Origin: Urinicoccus sp.
Lineage (GTDB): Bacteria; Bacillota; Clostridia; Tissierellales; Peptoniphilaceae
NCBI GenBank assembly: GCA_029983435.1
Contig: JASBZN010000001.1
Coordinates: 1 to 36,459 of the forward strand
Length of the DNA stretch: 36,459 nucleotides
Direction: 5' to 3'
Shown here: piece by piece, positions 8,277 to 16,441 of the stretch
Numbering within the stretch: the stretch's first letter is position 1
Layout of the letters: each line of letters starts with the position of its first letter
Translations under genes and position numbers: made by a program
Notes under the pieces: model-generated
Seen by the model: only the letters and a program-made list of their open reading frames with translations
Told to the model about the DNA's origin: nothing
Database searches by the model: none

Positions 8277-8328
8277 TGCCTTTTCCTATTTTTTATACTT
8301 TATTTTTCCCATTTTCAGGAATACGGCG

Positions 8329-8357
8329 TTGCTATTTCTTTTATTCCTTTATATAAT
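8329..8357 (+). promoter_or_regulatory. Sigma-A-type promoter of the divergent AAA+ regulator
   Basis: TTGCTA (8329-8334), a 17-base spacer and a perfect TATAAT (8352-8357) are followed 35 bases later by the ATG, with AAAGGAG as ribosome binding site. Confidence 0.75.
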
Positions 8358-8392
8358 AGATTTATAAATTCTATCCACAGAAAGGAGTTACT

Positions 8393-10228
8393 ATGGCTTT
8401 TCAAATAAATCATTTACTAGATTCTATTTTAAATAACACAAATGAAGGCTTTATAGCTATTGATTGTGATGGACGTATAAAGCTTTATAATAAAAAAGCC
8501 AAGGAGCTTTTCGGTATCGATTCTACAGCTCAAGTAGACCATCCAGAGGGAAAACTAAAAACGGGAGATTTAGTTATTATTGCAGATACTGGCATCGGAG
8601 AGGATGATGGGAATTTAGATTATAGTTCTTTGGAAGCCATTGGCATCTATGACAATTCTATAAAGCATGGCGACCCTTTTGTTGCTGTTGGCGCTTATAA
8701 AGAAGCGAAAATAAAATCCCAATATAAAATTTTTGATTCTAATTCTAATTTAAAGAATTTTTCTTTTCACTCTTTTTTCCAAGGAGAAGAAATTAATGTG
8801 TCAATAAATACAGCGAAAAAAAGAGTAAATATTGAAGTTTTAGGCGATAATTACTATATGGATTATTTCCATTCTATTGGTCATATGGTTGTTTTAGACG
8901 CAAATAATCACTCCCTTAAATTTTCTCAAGATAATGGTTACACCGCCCGCCATGAGAGTGTACAAGAAATTTTAAATGGAGTTCATTTCAGAGGAAAAGG
9001 AAAGTATCGCTCAAACTTAGATGTCATTAACCAATTTATTTATGATATTCATGCGAAATCAAAAATTATAGAACAATTCTTAGATGTTGCACATGGCAAA
9101 GATATTCAATTTAAAAATCGCTTTGAAGAAATTAACGGATTCCCAACTTTATGTAGCCTCTTTCCAGTTCGAGATAAAAATTCAGAGGTCACTGCCGTTT
9201 TAAAAATAGACGATATTTCTGAAATTAACAAAATTATTGAGGAACGAAATTTTCTCTCTCAAGAATTAAATGCTACAACGAATATGGTCAGAAACATCCC
9301 TCCTGTTCGAAAGATTTTCCCCTCTATATCTGGAAACAGTTTGCCCATGCAAAGCGTTAAAAAAATGGCTTGGTTTGCTTCTAAAAATGACCAGCCTATT
9401 TTAATACTAGGTCCATCTGGAGTTGGGAAAACTAATTTAGCAAGAAACATTCATGGAATTAGCAAAAATAAAAACAAACCTTTTGTCCATATTCATTGTG
9501 AAAAAAATATAATTTCCTCTATGGATAGTTTACTGTATGGTACAAAAGATGACCTGCTTTTTATAGGAGCTTTTGAAAGTTGTAAAGGCGGCACCCTTTA
9601 CATTAGTAATATTGATATTCTCCCTCTAAACCAACAGTCCAAATTATATGAAACCATCAAAAATGGATTTTTTTATAGAAATAAAGATCCTAAAAGGATC
9701 CAATTCAATGGACGTCTTTTCTTTTCTTCTACAAAAAATTTAGAAACAGAAGTTGAGGAAGGGCGATTTGATCAAAAGCTATACAACTATATTCAATCTT
9801 TCCAAATCTGGATACCTCCTCTTGCTTATAGAAAAGAAGACATTTTAAGTCTTACAAGGGATTTAACAGAGGATCTTTGCCGAGAATTTGGATTGGATAC
9901 GAAACACTTTACAAAAGAAGCTTTAGATTTATTAGTTCAAAATCCTTTGAAAAACAATGTGAAAGAACTAAAAAATTTGTTAAAAGAAACAATTTTAAAT
10001 ACTCCTGGCAAAAACATTACTCCCGACAATTTAAAGCTTTCTTCCAACGATAAATTTATGGACGCTCCTCCTCATATGACAATGAAAGAATTTTTAGAAA
10101 ACCAAGAAAAACTTATTTTAATAAAAACTCTATCTTTCTATAAAGGTAATAAAAAAGAAGCCATGGCTCATCTAGATATGACCAAAACTACTTTTTATAA
10201 TAAATTAAATAAATATGGACTAAGTTAA
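8393..10228 (+). CDS. PAS / degenerate sigma-54-type AAA+ / Fis-HTH transcriptional regulator
   Basis: A 611-residue regulator. Domains: N-terminal PAS (about 5-45), an unassigned middle region, a second PAS-like stretch (about 240-280), AAA+ (about 315-535) and a Fis-type helix-turn-helix (about 568-611). Walker A is intact (GPSGVGKT, 340-347). The GAFTGA loop that contacts sigma-54 is deleted: LLYG at 380-383 runs almost directly to GAFESCKGG. Walker B, normally GGTLFLDEI, reads GGTLYISNI, so both acids are replaced (S405, N406). The arginine-finger segment GRFREDLYYRL reads GRFDQKLYNYI, losing both arginines. It probably binds but does not hydrolyse ATP and does not remodel sigma-54 polymerase. 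It may act like TyrR, a known relative without GAFTGA that works with sigma-70. Its position opposite lysA suggests it controls that operon; the ligand is unknown. Confidence 0.85.
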   Translation: MAFQINHLLDSILNNTNEGFIAIDCDGRIKLYNKKAKELFGIDSTAQVDHPEGKLKTGDLVIIADTGIGEDDGNLDYSSLEAIGIYDNSIKHGDPFVAVGAYKEAKIKSQYKIFDSNSNLKNFSFHSFFQGEEINVSINTAKKRVNIEVLGDNYYMDYFHSIGHMVVLDANNHSLKFSQDNGYTARHESVQEILNGVHFRGKGKYRSNLDVINQFIYDIHAKSKIIEQFLDVAHGKDIQFKNRFEEINGFPTLCSLFPVRDKNSEVTAVLKIDDISEINKIIEERNFLSQELNATTNMVRNIPPVRKIFPSISGNSLPMQSVKKMAWFASKNDQPILILGPSGVGKTNLARNIHGISKNKNKPFVHIHCEKNIISSMDSLLYGTKDDLLFIGAFESCKGGTLYISNIDILPLNQQSKLYETIKNGFFYRNKDPKRIQFNGRLFFSSTKNLETEVEEGRFDQKLYNYIQSFQIWIPPLAYRKEDILSLTRDLTEDLCREFGLDTKHFTKEALDLLVQNPLKNNVKELKNLLKETILNTPGKNITPDNLKLSSNDKFMDAPPHMTMKEFLENQEKLILIKTLSFYKGNKKEAMAHLDMTKTTFYNKLNKYGLS

Positions 10229-10391
10229 TCAGGGCACATCGTATTTCAATGGCAAGATTAATCCATCTCTACTTTTTTAAGCACTTAAAATAAGTCCCTC
10301 TTTTTATCTTCCTCAGTCAATTTTTATTTTCTATTTGAATGGAATTCACTATTTTTTTGTCTGTTTTTCCGTCATTTCAGCCTAGGTGTGA

Positions 10392-10397
10392 TATAAT
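10392..10397 (+). promoter_or_regulatory. Extended -10 promoter box of the TetR gene
   Basis: TGATATAAT gives an extended TGn-TATAAT, 42 bases before the ATG at 10440. The -35 region is poor. I see no convincing terminator for the preceding regulator gene in 10229-10390. Confidence 0.55.
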
Positions 10398-10439
10398 GAA
10401 AGCGTATGCTAAATTATTCTATACAAATTAGGGGGGTAT

Positions 10440-10982
10440 ATGGCAAATTATACGCAAGACCTCATCATGGAAACTTTTGAAAATATGTTGGACCGCATGC
10501 CTTTTGATAAAATCACGGTAACGGCTCTTATCAAGGAATGTAATATTGGGCGAAACACTTTCTATTACCACTATGATGATATCTATGCTCTTCTTGATGA
10601 AGCCCTTATCCAATGGTTAGGGGACTATTTAGATACAACTCCAGAAGAAAATTGGCAGGAAAATTTTAAAACTATCCTGTATTTTTGCCGAGCCAATAAG
10701 AAAAAAATCTATCATATTTTTAATTCTCTTTCTCGTGATCAACTTGCTCATTATGTTTCAGATCGAACGAATTATTCTATTTCTTCTTATATTCAAAGTT
10801 CCACTAAAATCCCCAGAGATAATTCGGAACGGGCAAAGGCCATTGGTCAAATCATTGGCTATACTCTTTGTGGCTACTTTATTCGATTTTTATGGAATGA
10901 TATGGAAGTCGATATTGATGCGGATATGGACAGGTTAGGTCTTATTTTTGATGAGCTTTTAGAGGGGCTGGAAAAGGAATAA
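10440..10982 (+). CDS. TetR/AcrR family transcriptional regulator
   Basis: A 180-residue protein with the TetR DNA-binding fold at residues 8-52: helix TQDLIMETFENMLDRM, the turn PFDKITVTALIKECNIGRNTF, then YYHYDDIYALLDEAL. The rest is a helical ligand and dimer domain like that of TetR proteins near the dihydroxyacetone kinase regulator type. TetR proteins are usually repressors released by a small ligand. GGGGGG stands 3 bases before the ATG, a closely spaced but strong ribosome binding site. The next gene, a radical SAM enzyme 162 bases downstream, has its own promoter with a palindrome across the -10. That makes it the likely target. Confidence 0.9.
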   Translation: MANYTQDLIMETFENMLDRMPFDKITVTALIKECNIGRNTFYYHYDDIYALLDEALIQWLGDYLDTTPEENWQENFKTILYFCRANKKKIYHIFNSLSRDQLAHYVSDRTNYSISSYIQSSTKIPRDNSERAKAIGQIIGYTLCGYFIRFLWNDMEVDIDADMDRLGLIFDELLEGLEKE

Positions 10983-11057
10983 TTGGTACACTCTTCTTAA
11001 AGTGTTCAAAATAGGACATTGTTTTACTTCCGTATAATTTAAGACAGGGCTCTTTTT

Positions 11058-11097
11058 TTGACCCTGCAAAAGTAGAGTTCTATATTATACAATAGAA
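11058..11097 (+). promoter_or_regulatory. Radical SAM gene promoter with overlapping palindromic operator
   Basis: TTGACC (11058-11063), a 17-base spacer and TATATT (11081-11086) form a good sigma-A-type promoter. The block 11078-11097, TTCTATATTATACAATAGAA, is a 20-base palindrome with 8 of 10 pairs matched that covers the -10, the size and placement expected for a TetR dimer site. A second small inverted repeat (ACACT-N8-AGTGT) lies at 10988-11005. Confidence 0.6.
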
Positions 11098-11144
11098 TTA
11101 ATTATAGGCTAAGAATAGTAACCAGGACCTAAGGAGGTTTTTGA

Positions 11145-12503
11145 ATGAATGTTTCAGCTACACTTGCTAAGCATGGTTTAACCAAGGCGTTTGACCATCT
11201 TTATAAAGACCCAGAAAATAATCTTCCTAAAATTATGAATTGGGCAGATAAATTTTCAAAAGGTCATTTTGAAGGACAACGGAAGGCGATTCGAAAAGCC
11301 ATTGAGGATCCAAACGATCCTTACTATCCTTTCGTTCGTCACGTTGTTCAAGATATTGACCCAGAAGTAATGAAGACTGTTGCCGCTAATTTCTTTATTA
11401 ATTCCAACCTAGTCAGCGGTCCTCTCCAAGAAAAATTACGAGAAAAATACAATTGTAATATTCCTTGGACCATTTTATTGGACCCAACTTCTGCTTGTAA
11501 CTTGCAATGTACTGGTTGTTGGGCAGCTGAGTACGGAAACAAATTAAATCTTACTTATGACGAAATTGACGACATCATCTGTCAAGGAAAAGAACTCGGC
11601 GTTTATTTCTATATCTATACTGGTGGGGAACCTCTTGTTCGCAAGGACGACATTCTCCGTCTTTGTGAAAAACACGATGACTGTGTCTTTATGAGTTTTA
11701 CCAACGGTACCTTAATTGACGAAGACTTTGCCAACGAAATGCTTCGAGTTAAAAACTTTATTCCATCTATTTCTTTGGAAGGTTTTGAAGAAGCAACAGA
11801 TTCCAGACGAGGCAATGGTGTATACGAAAAAGCCTTAAATGCTATGAAGCTTCTCCACGATAAGAGACTTCTTTATGGTGTTTCTTGCTGCTACACTAGC
11901 CAAAACTACGATTCCATTACTTCTGAAGATTATTGGGATATGATGATTGATAATGGTGCTTACTTTGTTTGGTACTTCCATTATATGCCTGTTGGAAATG
12001 ATGCAAGTCCTGAATTAATGCCAACTCCTGAACAAAGAGAAGTCGTTTTTCGTCGGATTCGAGACTACAGATCTCGCAAACCACTCTTTGCCATGGACTT
12101 CCAAAACGATGCAGAATATATTGGTGGCTGTATTGCCGGTGGTCGGAACTATCTTCATATCAATGCTAACGGAGATGCTGACCCTTGTGTATTTATCCAC
12201 TATTCCGACTCCAACATTCGCGAAAAGAGCTTGTTAGAAGTTCTTCGTTCTCCTTTATTTATGGCTTACCATGACGGGCAACCCTTTAACGACAACATGT
12301 TAAGACCTTGTCCTATGTTGGAAAACCCAGATAAATTAAGGGATATGGTTAAGAAAACTGGAGCGAAATCGACAGATATGCAATCTCCAGAAAGTGTAGA
12401 CCACTTATGCGATAAATGTGTATCTTACTCTGACAACTGGACTCCCAAGGCCCATGAACTTTGGGAAGAAAGAAAAGAACAAAAAGCCAGCCAACAATCC
12501 TGA
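11145..12503 (+). CDS. Radical SAM enzyme with SPASM-like C-terminal cysteines
   Basis: A 452-residue iron-sulfur enzyme. The radical SAM motif is C118-x3-C122-x2-C125 (CNLQCTGC). The SAM-binding GGEP (TGGEPLV, about 161) follows, and then the usual half-barrel (FTNGTLI, SISLEGF). The first 105 residues are an extra helical region before the barrel. The C-terminal part has several cysteines (GGCIAGG, DADPCVF, RPCPM, LCDKC) that could hold a second cluster, as in SPASM or twitch domains. The substrate is unknown; no precursor peptide gene is seen next to it. AAGGAGG 7 bases before the ATG fixes the start. The preceding TetR gene probably represses it. A very strong terminator closes the unit. 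Confidence 0.85.
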   Translation: MNVSATLAKHGLTKAFDHLYKDPENNLPKIMNWADKFSKGHFEGQRKAIRKAIEDPNDPYYPFVRHVVQDIDPEVMKTVAANFFINSNLVSGPLQEKLREKYNCNIPWTILLDPTSACNLQCTGCWAAEYGNKLNLTYDEIDDIICQGKELGVYFYIYTGGEPLVRKDDILRLCEKHDDCVFMSFTNGTLIDEDFANEMLRVKNFIPSISLEGFEEATDSRRGNGVYEKALNAMKLLHDKRLLYGVSCCYTSQNYDSITSEDYWDMMIDNGAYFVWYFHYMPVGNDASPELMPTPEQREVVFRRIRDYRSRKPLFAMDFQNDAEYIGGCIAGGRNYLHINANGDADPCVFIHYSDSNIREKSLLEVLRSPLFMAYHDGQPFNDNMLRPCPMLENPDKLRDMVKKTGAKSTDMQSPESVDHLCDKCVSYSDNWTPKAHELWEERKEQKASQQS

Positions 12504-12524
12504 GTTTAAGATGACTTTATAAAG

Positions 12525-12570
12525 AAATCCATTGTCTTGATTTTCTTCAAGACAATGGATTTTTCTTTTT
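12525..12570 (+). terminator. Strong terminator after the radical SAM gene, probably bidirectional
   Basis: A 16-bp perfect stem (12525-12540 with 12547-12562) with a 6-base loop is followed by a T-rich tract on the plus strand. The minus strand also has Ts after the stem, so it may also end the convergent gene at 12619. Confidence 0.92.
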
Positions 12571-12618
12571 CGTCAATTTAAAAATTTAACCCTTGCTAGG
12601 TTTCTGCTGCAAGCATCT

Positions 12619-13479
12619 TTATGCCAGCAGATAATCATTAATCGTATGAAGATATTTTTCAGGCAGGATGCTGACGCCTCCCTTGCAGGAAAAGCCTTTG
12701 ATGGGCTCAACTTTGTCCCCAATTTTTAAGCAGGCCTCTTTATTTTTAATATCAACAACTTTATCCCCCAGAGAAATCCGAGTCAAGTTTTCTTCTCCTT
12801 TCCATTCTACTGTTGCTCCCAAGGCCTCAAAATATTTCCGAAGATAAATCCCCTTACTTTTAGAATCCCTGTAGTTTTCTATGTCAACTACTGGATTCTT
12901 TTTATCTAAGATAAAAATTTTATAGGGTTTTGCAATGGGCGGAATACTTCGTGTGGCTTCGCGATAGAGAACGGCTAAATCTTTATTTAGAAAATCTTTC
13001 TCTAGTCTTCCCTCTTTATTTTTAGCTACTGTATCCTGGCCTATCTCCATTTTTAAACGGTTGGAAATCCCCTGTCCCTTTTTGTTAAAAAAATCCACAT
13101 CCAAAGAGTAGCTTGCTTCATCCACATGAACAGCAATCCAGTCTGGTGTCATTTTCGCTGGTAGAGATGTTAGAACAGGAGTGTCTTGCCTATAAAAATA
13201 TTGAATCTTTTCTCCCTTTTTAAAAGAATAGTTTTCCAACAATTCTCCACTAGACAAATCCAGAACAGGAACTTTAGCTGTGTATAAAAAGAGTTCCTCC
13301 TCTAGACCCTTTCCAGCTCGTTCGTTTTTTACGAGAATTTCTGAATTTTGTCCTTCTGTAGCGACTTCTTCTATTTTTCCATAACATTGATCATACCCAA
13401 TCCCTTTTTCATCCTTTGCAAAAAGGGCCTCACTGGAAATCAGAACGAGGGCAAGGGTACAAATAAGTAATTTTTTCAT
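12619..13479 (-). CDS. Secreted protein with C-terminal stalk-like domain
   Basis: A 286-residue exported protein with a signal peptide (MKKLLICTLALVLISSEALFA). The middle region is unassigned. The C-terminal 75 residues (GIYLRKYFEALGATVEWKGEENLT, then GDKVEPIKGFSCKGGVSILPEKYL) resemble a copper-amine-oxidase-like stalk module, with alternating strands and an LRKYFEALG helix like those in the protein at 3396-4583. The start has AAAGGAG about 8 bases upstream. It lies 88 bases after the DUF3160 gene with no clear promoter between, so it is probably the third gene of the 16368-12619 unit. Its function is unknown. Confidence 0.7.
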   Translation of the reverse strand: MKKLLICTLALVLISSEALFAKDEKGIGYDQCYGKIEEVATEGQNSEILVKNERAGKGLEEELFLYTAKVPVLDLSSGELLENYSFKKGEKIQYFYRQDTPVLTSLPAKMTPDWIAVHVDEASYSLDVDFFNKKGQGISNRLKMEIGQDTVAKNKEGRLEKDFLNKDLAVLYREATRSIPPIAKPYKIFILDKKNPVVDIENYRDSKSKGIYLRKYFEALGATVEWKGEENLTRISLGDKVVDIKNKEACLKIGDKVEPIKGFSCKGGVSILPEKYLHTINDYLLA

Positions 13480-13515
13480 CTTTTCTTCTCCTTTCTCTTG
13501 TGAAGGTCTATTGTC

Positions 13516-13549
13516 AAAGAAGGGCCCGCCTTTTGGAGCCCTCCTTTTT
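13516..13549 (-). terminator. Weak or partial terminator hairpin after the DUF3160 gene
   Basis: AAGGAGGGC pairs with GCCCTTCTT with one G-T pair across a GC-rich loop. On the minus strand the following Ts are few, so read-through into the next gene is likely. The T-rich side is on the plus strand. Confidence 0.45.
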
Positions 13550-13567
13550 CAATTTTCATCTGTTCTT

Positions 13568-15733
13568 TTAATTATTCTCAAAGACACTATCTGCCTTGTA
13601 TTCATCTGTCCAGGCTGGCTGTTGGATTGCCTCTTGTGTAAAGTCTTCATTATACAGGCCTTGCATCAGCTGATTTTGAAAATCTTCGTCTGTCATTCTT
13701 TGGGGGGCTAAAAATTCATAGTAGGAATAAACAGGTCCCGTCCCTAGAATCAATTGTCCATCAACGGGGTAGACTACATAGGCCAATTGAGCCATGCCAG
13801 ACCCCACTTCCAGGTACTGACCAGGTTGAATTCCCAGGGTGTTGTCCACACTCACCATTAAGTCGGCTACTGTAGCCATGTTTCGGTCCGCTTGCTCTTC
13901 AATATCAAAGAAGTTTTCTGCCTTTTCATCATAAAATTTAACAAAGATATTTTCCATTTCTCCCCCAATATAGAAGAGTCTTTCTTGGGCTTTTGCATCG
14001 GGAGATTTCCCTTCTAGCTCCAAAATACTAGTATCTCTTAGGAATCTAATTAAGTCACTAAAATTAGCTAGATTTTTTTCGTTGGCTTGGGAAAGAAGGT
14101 CACGGTTCTTCAGATTTTCTGTCATGTAGTTTAGGGTCCATAAAAGACGGTCATAAACGGGAACTCGAGGTTCTACATAGGACTTAGGGGTGGGTTCTTC
14201 TTCGCCGCCACCACCCATTTCAGCTCCTACTTGCTTCCCGTAAAGAAGGGTGTCGTGTTTTAATTGGGCCCAAGACCCCAAAGCAGAGTTTAAATCCTTA
14301 GCTTCCCAGGCCTTGGACTTCATAAATTCTGGGAACTTTTCTTCTACTGGTTCTTGGTAACCCTTGAGTATCCAAAGCCAAGACCGGTAGACATTTTTTC
14401 GACCTTCTTTTCCATCTTCTAAAACTTGCGCCAAACTCTTGGCTTTCTTATAATTCTTTGAAAAATCTGGCCACTCTTTATTGTCTTCATTGGCTTGAAC
14501 TAGTTCATCCGCCAAGGGGTTTCCCAAAAGGCCCATAATATCCACGCCAGAATACAGAGGACGTCGAGAGGGCTTTTGTGTATCCACCAGCATTTGCCCC
14601 AAAACATTGTCTAAAACCGCTCTTTGAGGCAGAAAGCGGAAGGACAATCCTTCATAATACTGGATTTTAGGTTTGGGGATTTTTTCTAAATCTCCATAGA
14701 CTTTATCTAAATTTTCCTTTTGACCCAGCTTGTCTACAGGCATCTCTTTTTTAAAATACCTATAGTAAATTTGCCCCAACCCATAGGGATCCAAATCCTC
14801 TGCATTTTCCACTAAAAAATTTAAGGGATCATTGACATCTTCCCAAGTATGGAAAGAGCTTTCTTCTTTACAGAGATTTTTTGCCATTAAAAGGGCTTGA
14901 ACGGCATTATCTAGCAGAGCTTCTCCCTTGTCGTTGTAAAAGGTCATGGCAAGTTGAGAATACAGCATGGACCCTCGGAAATAATTGGTCAGTTCTTGGG
15001 AGCGAGTATAGTGTCCTCGGGGTTTAAACTGAGAATAGTCCACAGCCTTATTTACCAAGGAAGACTGGTCTTTGCTTTCCCTTTGAATTTTTCCCAGTTC
15101 TTCTTGGGCCAGGTCTTTGGCTTCTTGGGGGATTTCCCCCTCCAAAGGCTTCGCAAAGAGGTCTGCTGCCAAGGCAAAATAGGCCGTATTTTTAAGAGCT
15201 GCTTCTTTTACCAAGGGATCTTTTGCCGCCTGGTAATCTTTTGCCGACTCTTGGGCCATGATCTCATTTAATTCTTGCAGTTTAGGGGAAAATTTTTCCA
15301 CTTCCAACTCCCGGAGAAGGGCATCATAAGAGATGTGAAAAAGGTGGAGAACAGAATCTGCCGTTACAAAATTTGGATGGTAAGAATACTCATTTCCCTC
15401 ATACCACTGAAAAGGCTGGTCCGTAATTGTTTTTCCATCGACAAAAAATTTATTTTCTACCAAAGCTTGCTTTTGTTCCTGGTTAAAATCCATATATTCG
15501 TTGATATAGTCGTCTATATTGGCGATATTTCCCAAGTCTTCCTGAACGACATAGGGAGAAACCTGTGCCGACACTTGGCTTTCCTTAAAGTCTGGAAAAA
15601 CGATCTCCGTCTTCATCCCCGCCAAAGGATTTTCCATTCCTTGGTCTGTCTTGGTTTGGTCCGAAGCCTTTGGACTACACGATACGAGTAACAAACAGGC
15701 TAAGAGCCCTGCTAAGTACTTTTTCTTTTTCAT
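13568..15733 (-). CDS. DUF3160 surface lipoprotein
   Basis: A 721-residue lipoprotein. The signal MKKKKYLAGLLACLLLVSC ends in a lipobox with C19 as the lipidated residue. The body matches the DUF3160 family by its hallmark NFVTADSVLHLFHISYDALL (about residue 125), the PRGHYTRS segment and a C-terminal region with VEPRVPVYDRLL and PVDGQLILGTGPVYSYYEF. The function of the family is not known. A start further upstream (15796) is open, but it lies inside the preceding gene. The ATG at 15733 has GGAAAGGAG and overlaps the upstream stop as ATGA, so 15733 is right. It is coupled to an FG-GAP-like protein upstream and followed by a stalk-domain protein. All three are exported. Confidence 0.88.
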   Translation of the reverse strand: MKKKKYLAGLLACLLLVSCSPKASDQTKTDQGMENPLAGMKTEIVFPDFKESQVSAQVSPYVVQEDLGNIANIDDYINEYMDFNQEQKQALVENKFFVDGKTITDQPFQWYEGNEYSYHPNFVTADSVLHLFHISYDALLRELEVEKFSPKLQELNEIMAQESAKDYQAAKDPLVKEAALKNTAYFALAADLFAKPLEGEIPQEAKDLAQEELGKIQRESKDQSSLVNKAVDYSQFKPRGHYTRSQELTNYFRGSMLYSQLAMTFYNDKGEALLDNAVQALLMAKNLCKEESSFHTWEDVNDPLNFLVENAEDLDPYGLGQIYYRYFKKEMPVDKLGQKENLDKVYGDLEKIPKPKIQYYEGLSFRFLPQRAVLDNVLGQMLVDTQKPSRRPLYSGVDIMGLLGNPLADELVQANEDNKEWPDFSKNYKKAKSLAQVLEDGKEGRKNVYRSWLWILKGYQEPVEEKFPEFMKSKAWEAKDLNSALGSWAQLKHDTLLYGKQVGAEMGGGGEEEPTPKSYVEPRVPVYDRLLWTLNYMTENLKNRDLLSQANEKNLANFSDLIRFLRDTSILELEGKSPDAKAQERLFYIGGEMENIFVKFYDEKAENFFDIEEQADRNMATVADLMVSVDNTLGIQPGQYLEVGSGMAQLAYVVYPVDGQLILGTGPVYSYYEFLAPQRMTDEDFQNQLMQGLYNEDFTQEAIQQPAWTDEYKADSVFENN

Positions 15734-16368
15734 GGCAATACAATCTCCTTTCCATTGATTTCTAAAAGCTGGGTTTCCCCCTGATAGCGAATCCACCCAG
15801 GCTTTTCTTCCAAAAGCGGTTTTTCCTCTAGAGGCTTACTGAGATAGTCTCGACTAATGTGAAAATTTAAATAGTGGTAGGCAGCCAAAAAATATTGACC
15901 CGCCTTCCTCTCTACTGATAAAATCTCCTCTCGTCCATCTTTGTCGATATCATAGAGAGTAAAGTCTTCCATGGGCAAACTGAGCCGAGAAGCTCGAAAC
16001 TTGGCCTTTAGCTCTCCATTTTCTATGTTGTAAAGAAAGGGCCGCCGAGCCATTACCTGGTGGTGGGGGGCTTTTTTATAAACCCCTAGGGCAATTTCTA
16101 CTTGGCCATCTCCGTCTACATCCCCTAGGCAAAACTTCCAAATATTGAGAGCATTTTTCCCTTGAAATTTTTTCCATGTGGACTTTTGTCCCCTTCGAAT
16201 TTCTATTGTATTTCCATACTTAGAAAAGGCCTTGCGGTAAAGAACTAGCGTTACCTTTCCCTCCTTGGGAAGGGAAATTGTCTCTTCTAAAACCTTTATT
16301 TGAATTTGAGAGATTCCCAAGCAAAGAACCAAGATGAGGGCCAAAAAGACCAGAAGTTTTCCTTTCAA
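15730..16368 (-). CDS. Exported or membrane-anchored FG-GAP/VCBS-like protein
   Basis: A protein of about 212 residues from a TTG start at 16368. It opens with a basic stretch and one hydrophobic segment (KGKLLVFLALILVLCLGI), an uncleaved anchor or signal peptide. Two calcium-loop-like FG-GAP motifs follow: GDVDGDGQVEIALGV and YDIDKDGREEILSV. Both have the DxDxDG pattern of beta-propeller repeats. The reading frame stays open upstream to a TTG at 16416, but that codon lies inside the loop of the preceding terminator and upstream of the -10 box at 16391-16396. The TTG at 16368 has AGAAAGGGG 8 bases upstream. It overlaps the DUF3160 lipoprotein start by 4 bases, so the two are made together. 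Two repeats are too few for a full propeller, so a partner is likely. Confidence 0.75.
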   Translation of the reverse strand: MKGKLLVFLALILVLCLGISQIQIKVLEETISLPKEGKVTLVLYRKAFSKYGNTIEIRRGQKSTWKKFQGKNALNIWKFCLGDVDGDGQVEIALGVYKKAPHHQVMARRPFLYNIENGELKAKFRASRLSLPMEDFTLYDIDKDGREEILSVERKAGQYFLAAYHYLNFHISRDYLSKPLEEKPLLEEKPGWIRYQGETQLLEINGKEIVLP

Positions 16369-16390
16369 AAAAAGTCCCCTTTCTTGCTTT

Positions 16391-16396
16391 ATTATA
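16391..16396 (-). promoter_or_regulatory. -10 box of the DUF3160 operon
   Basis: A perfect TATAAT on the minus strand lies just after the terminator of the upstream transporter operon and 23 bases before the TTG start. The -35 region is weak (TGGTTT at 18-base spacing). Confidence 0.5.
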
Positions 16397-16400
16397 CCCT

Positions 16401-16432
16401 GAAAAATAGGAGCCAAACCAGCTGGCTCCTAT
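16401..16432 (-). terminator. Terminator of the OpuC-type transporter operon
   Basis: A 10-bp perfect stem (ATAGGAGCCA / TGGCTCCTAT, 16406-16415 with 16423-16432) with a 7-base loop is followed by TTTTT on the minus strand. Confidence 0.85.
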
Positions 16433-16441
16433 AGTTCTTGC

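Noticed and set aside
8178..8392. Lysine riboswitch or T-box ahead of lysA
   Set aside because: The predicted leader is about 64 bases, too short for either, and no T-box or L-box landmarks are present.
8178..8392. Sigma-54 (-24/-12) promoter for the lysA operon
   Set aside because: No TGGCAC-N5-TTGC match on either strand; both genes have good -35/-10 promoters.
15734..15796. Upstream extension of the DUF3160 gene to 15796
   Set aside because: It would place 21 residues before a perfect lipoprotein signal and overlap the preceding gene; ATG 15733 has a proper ribosome binding site.
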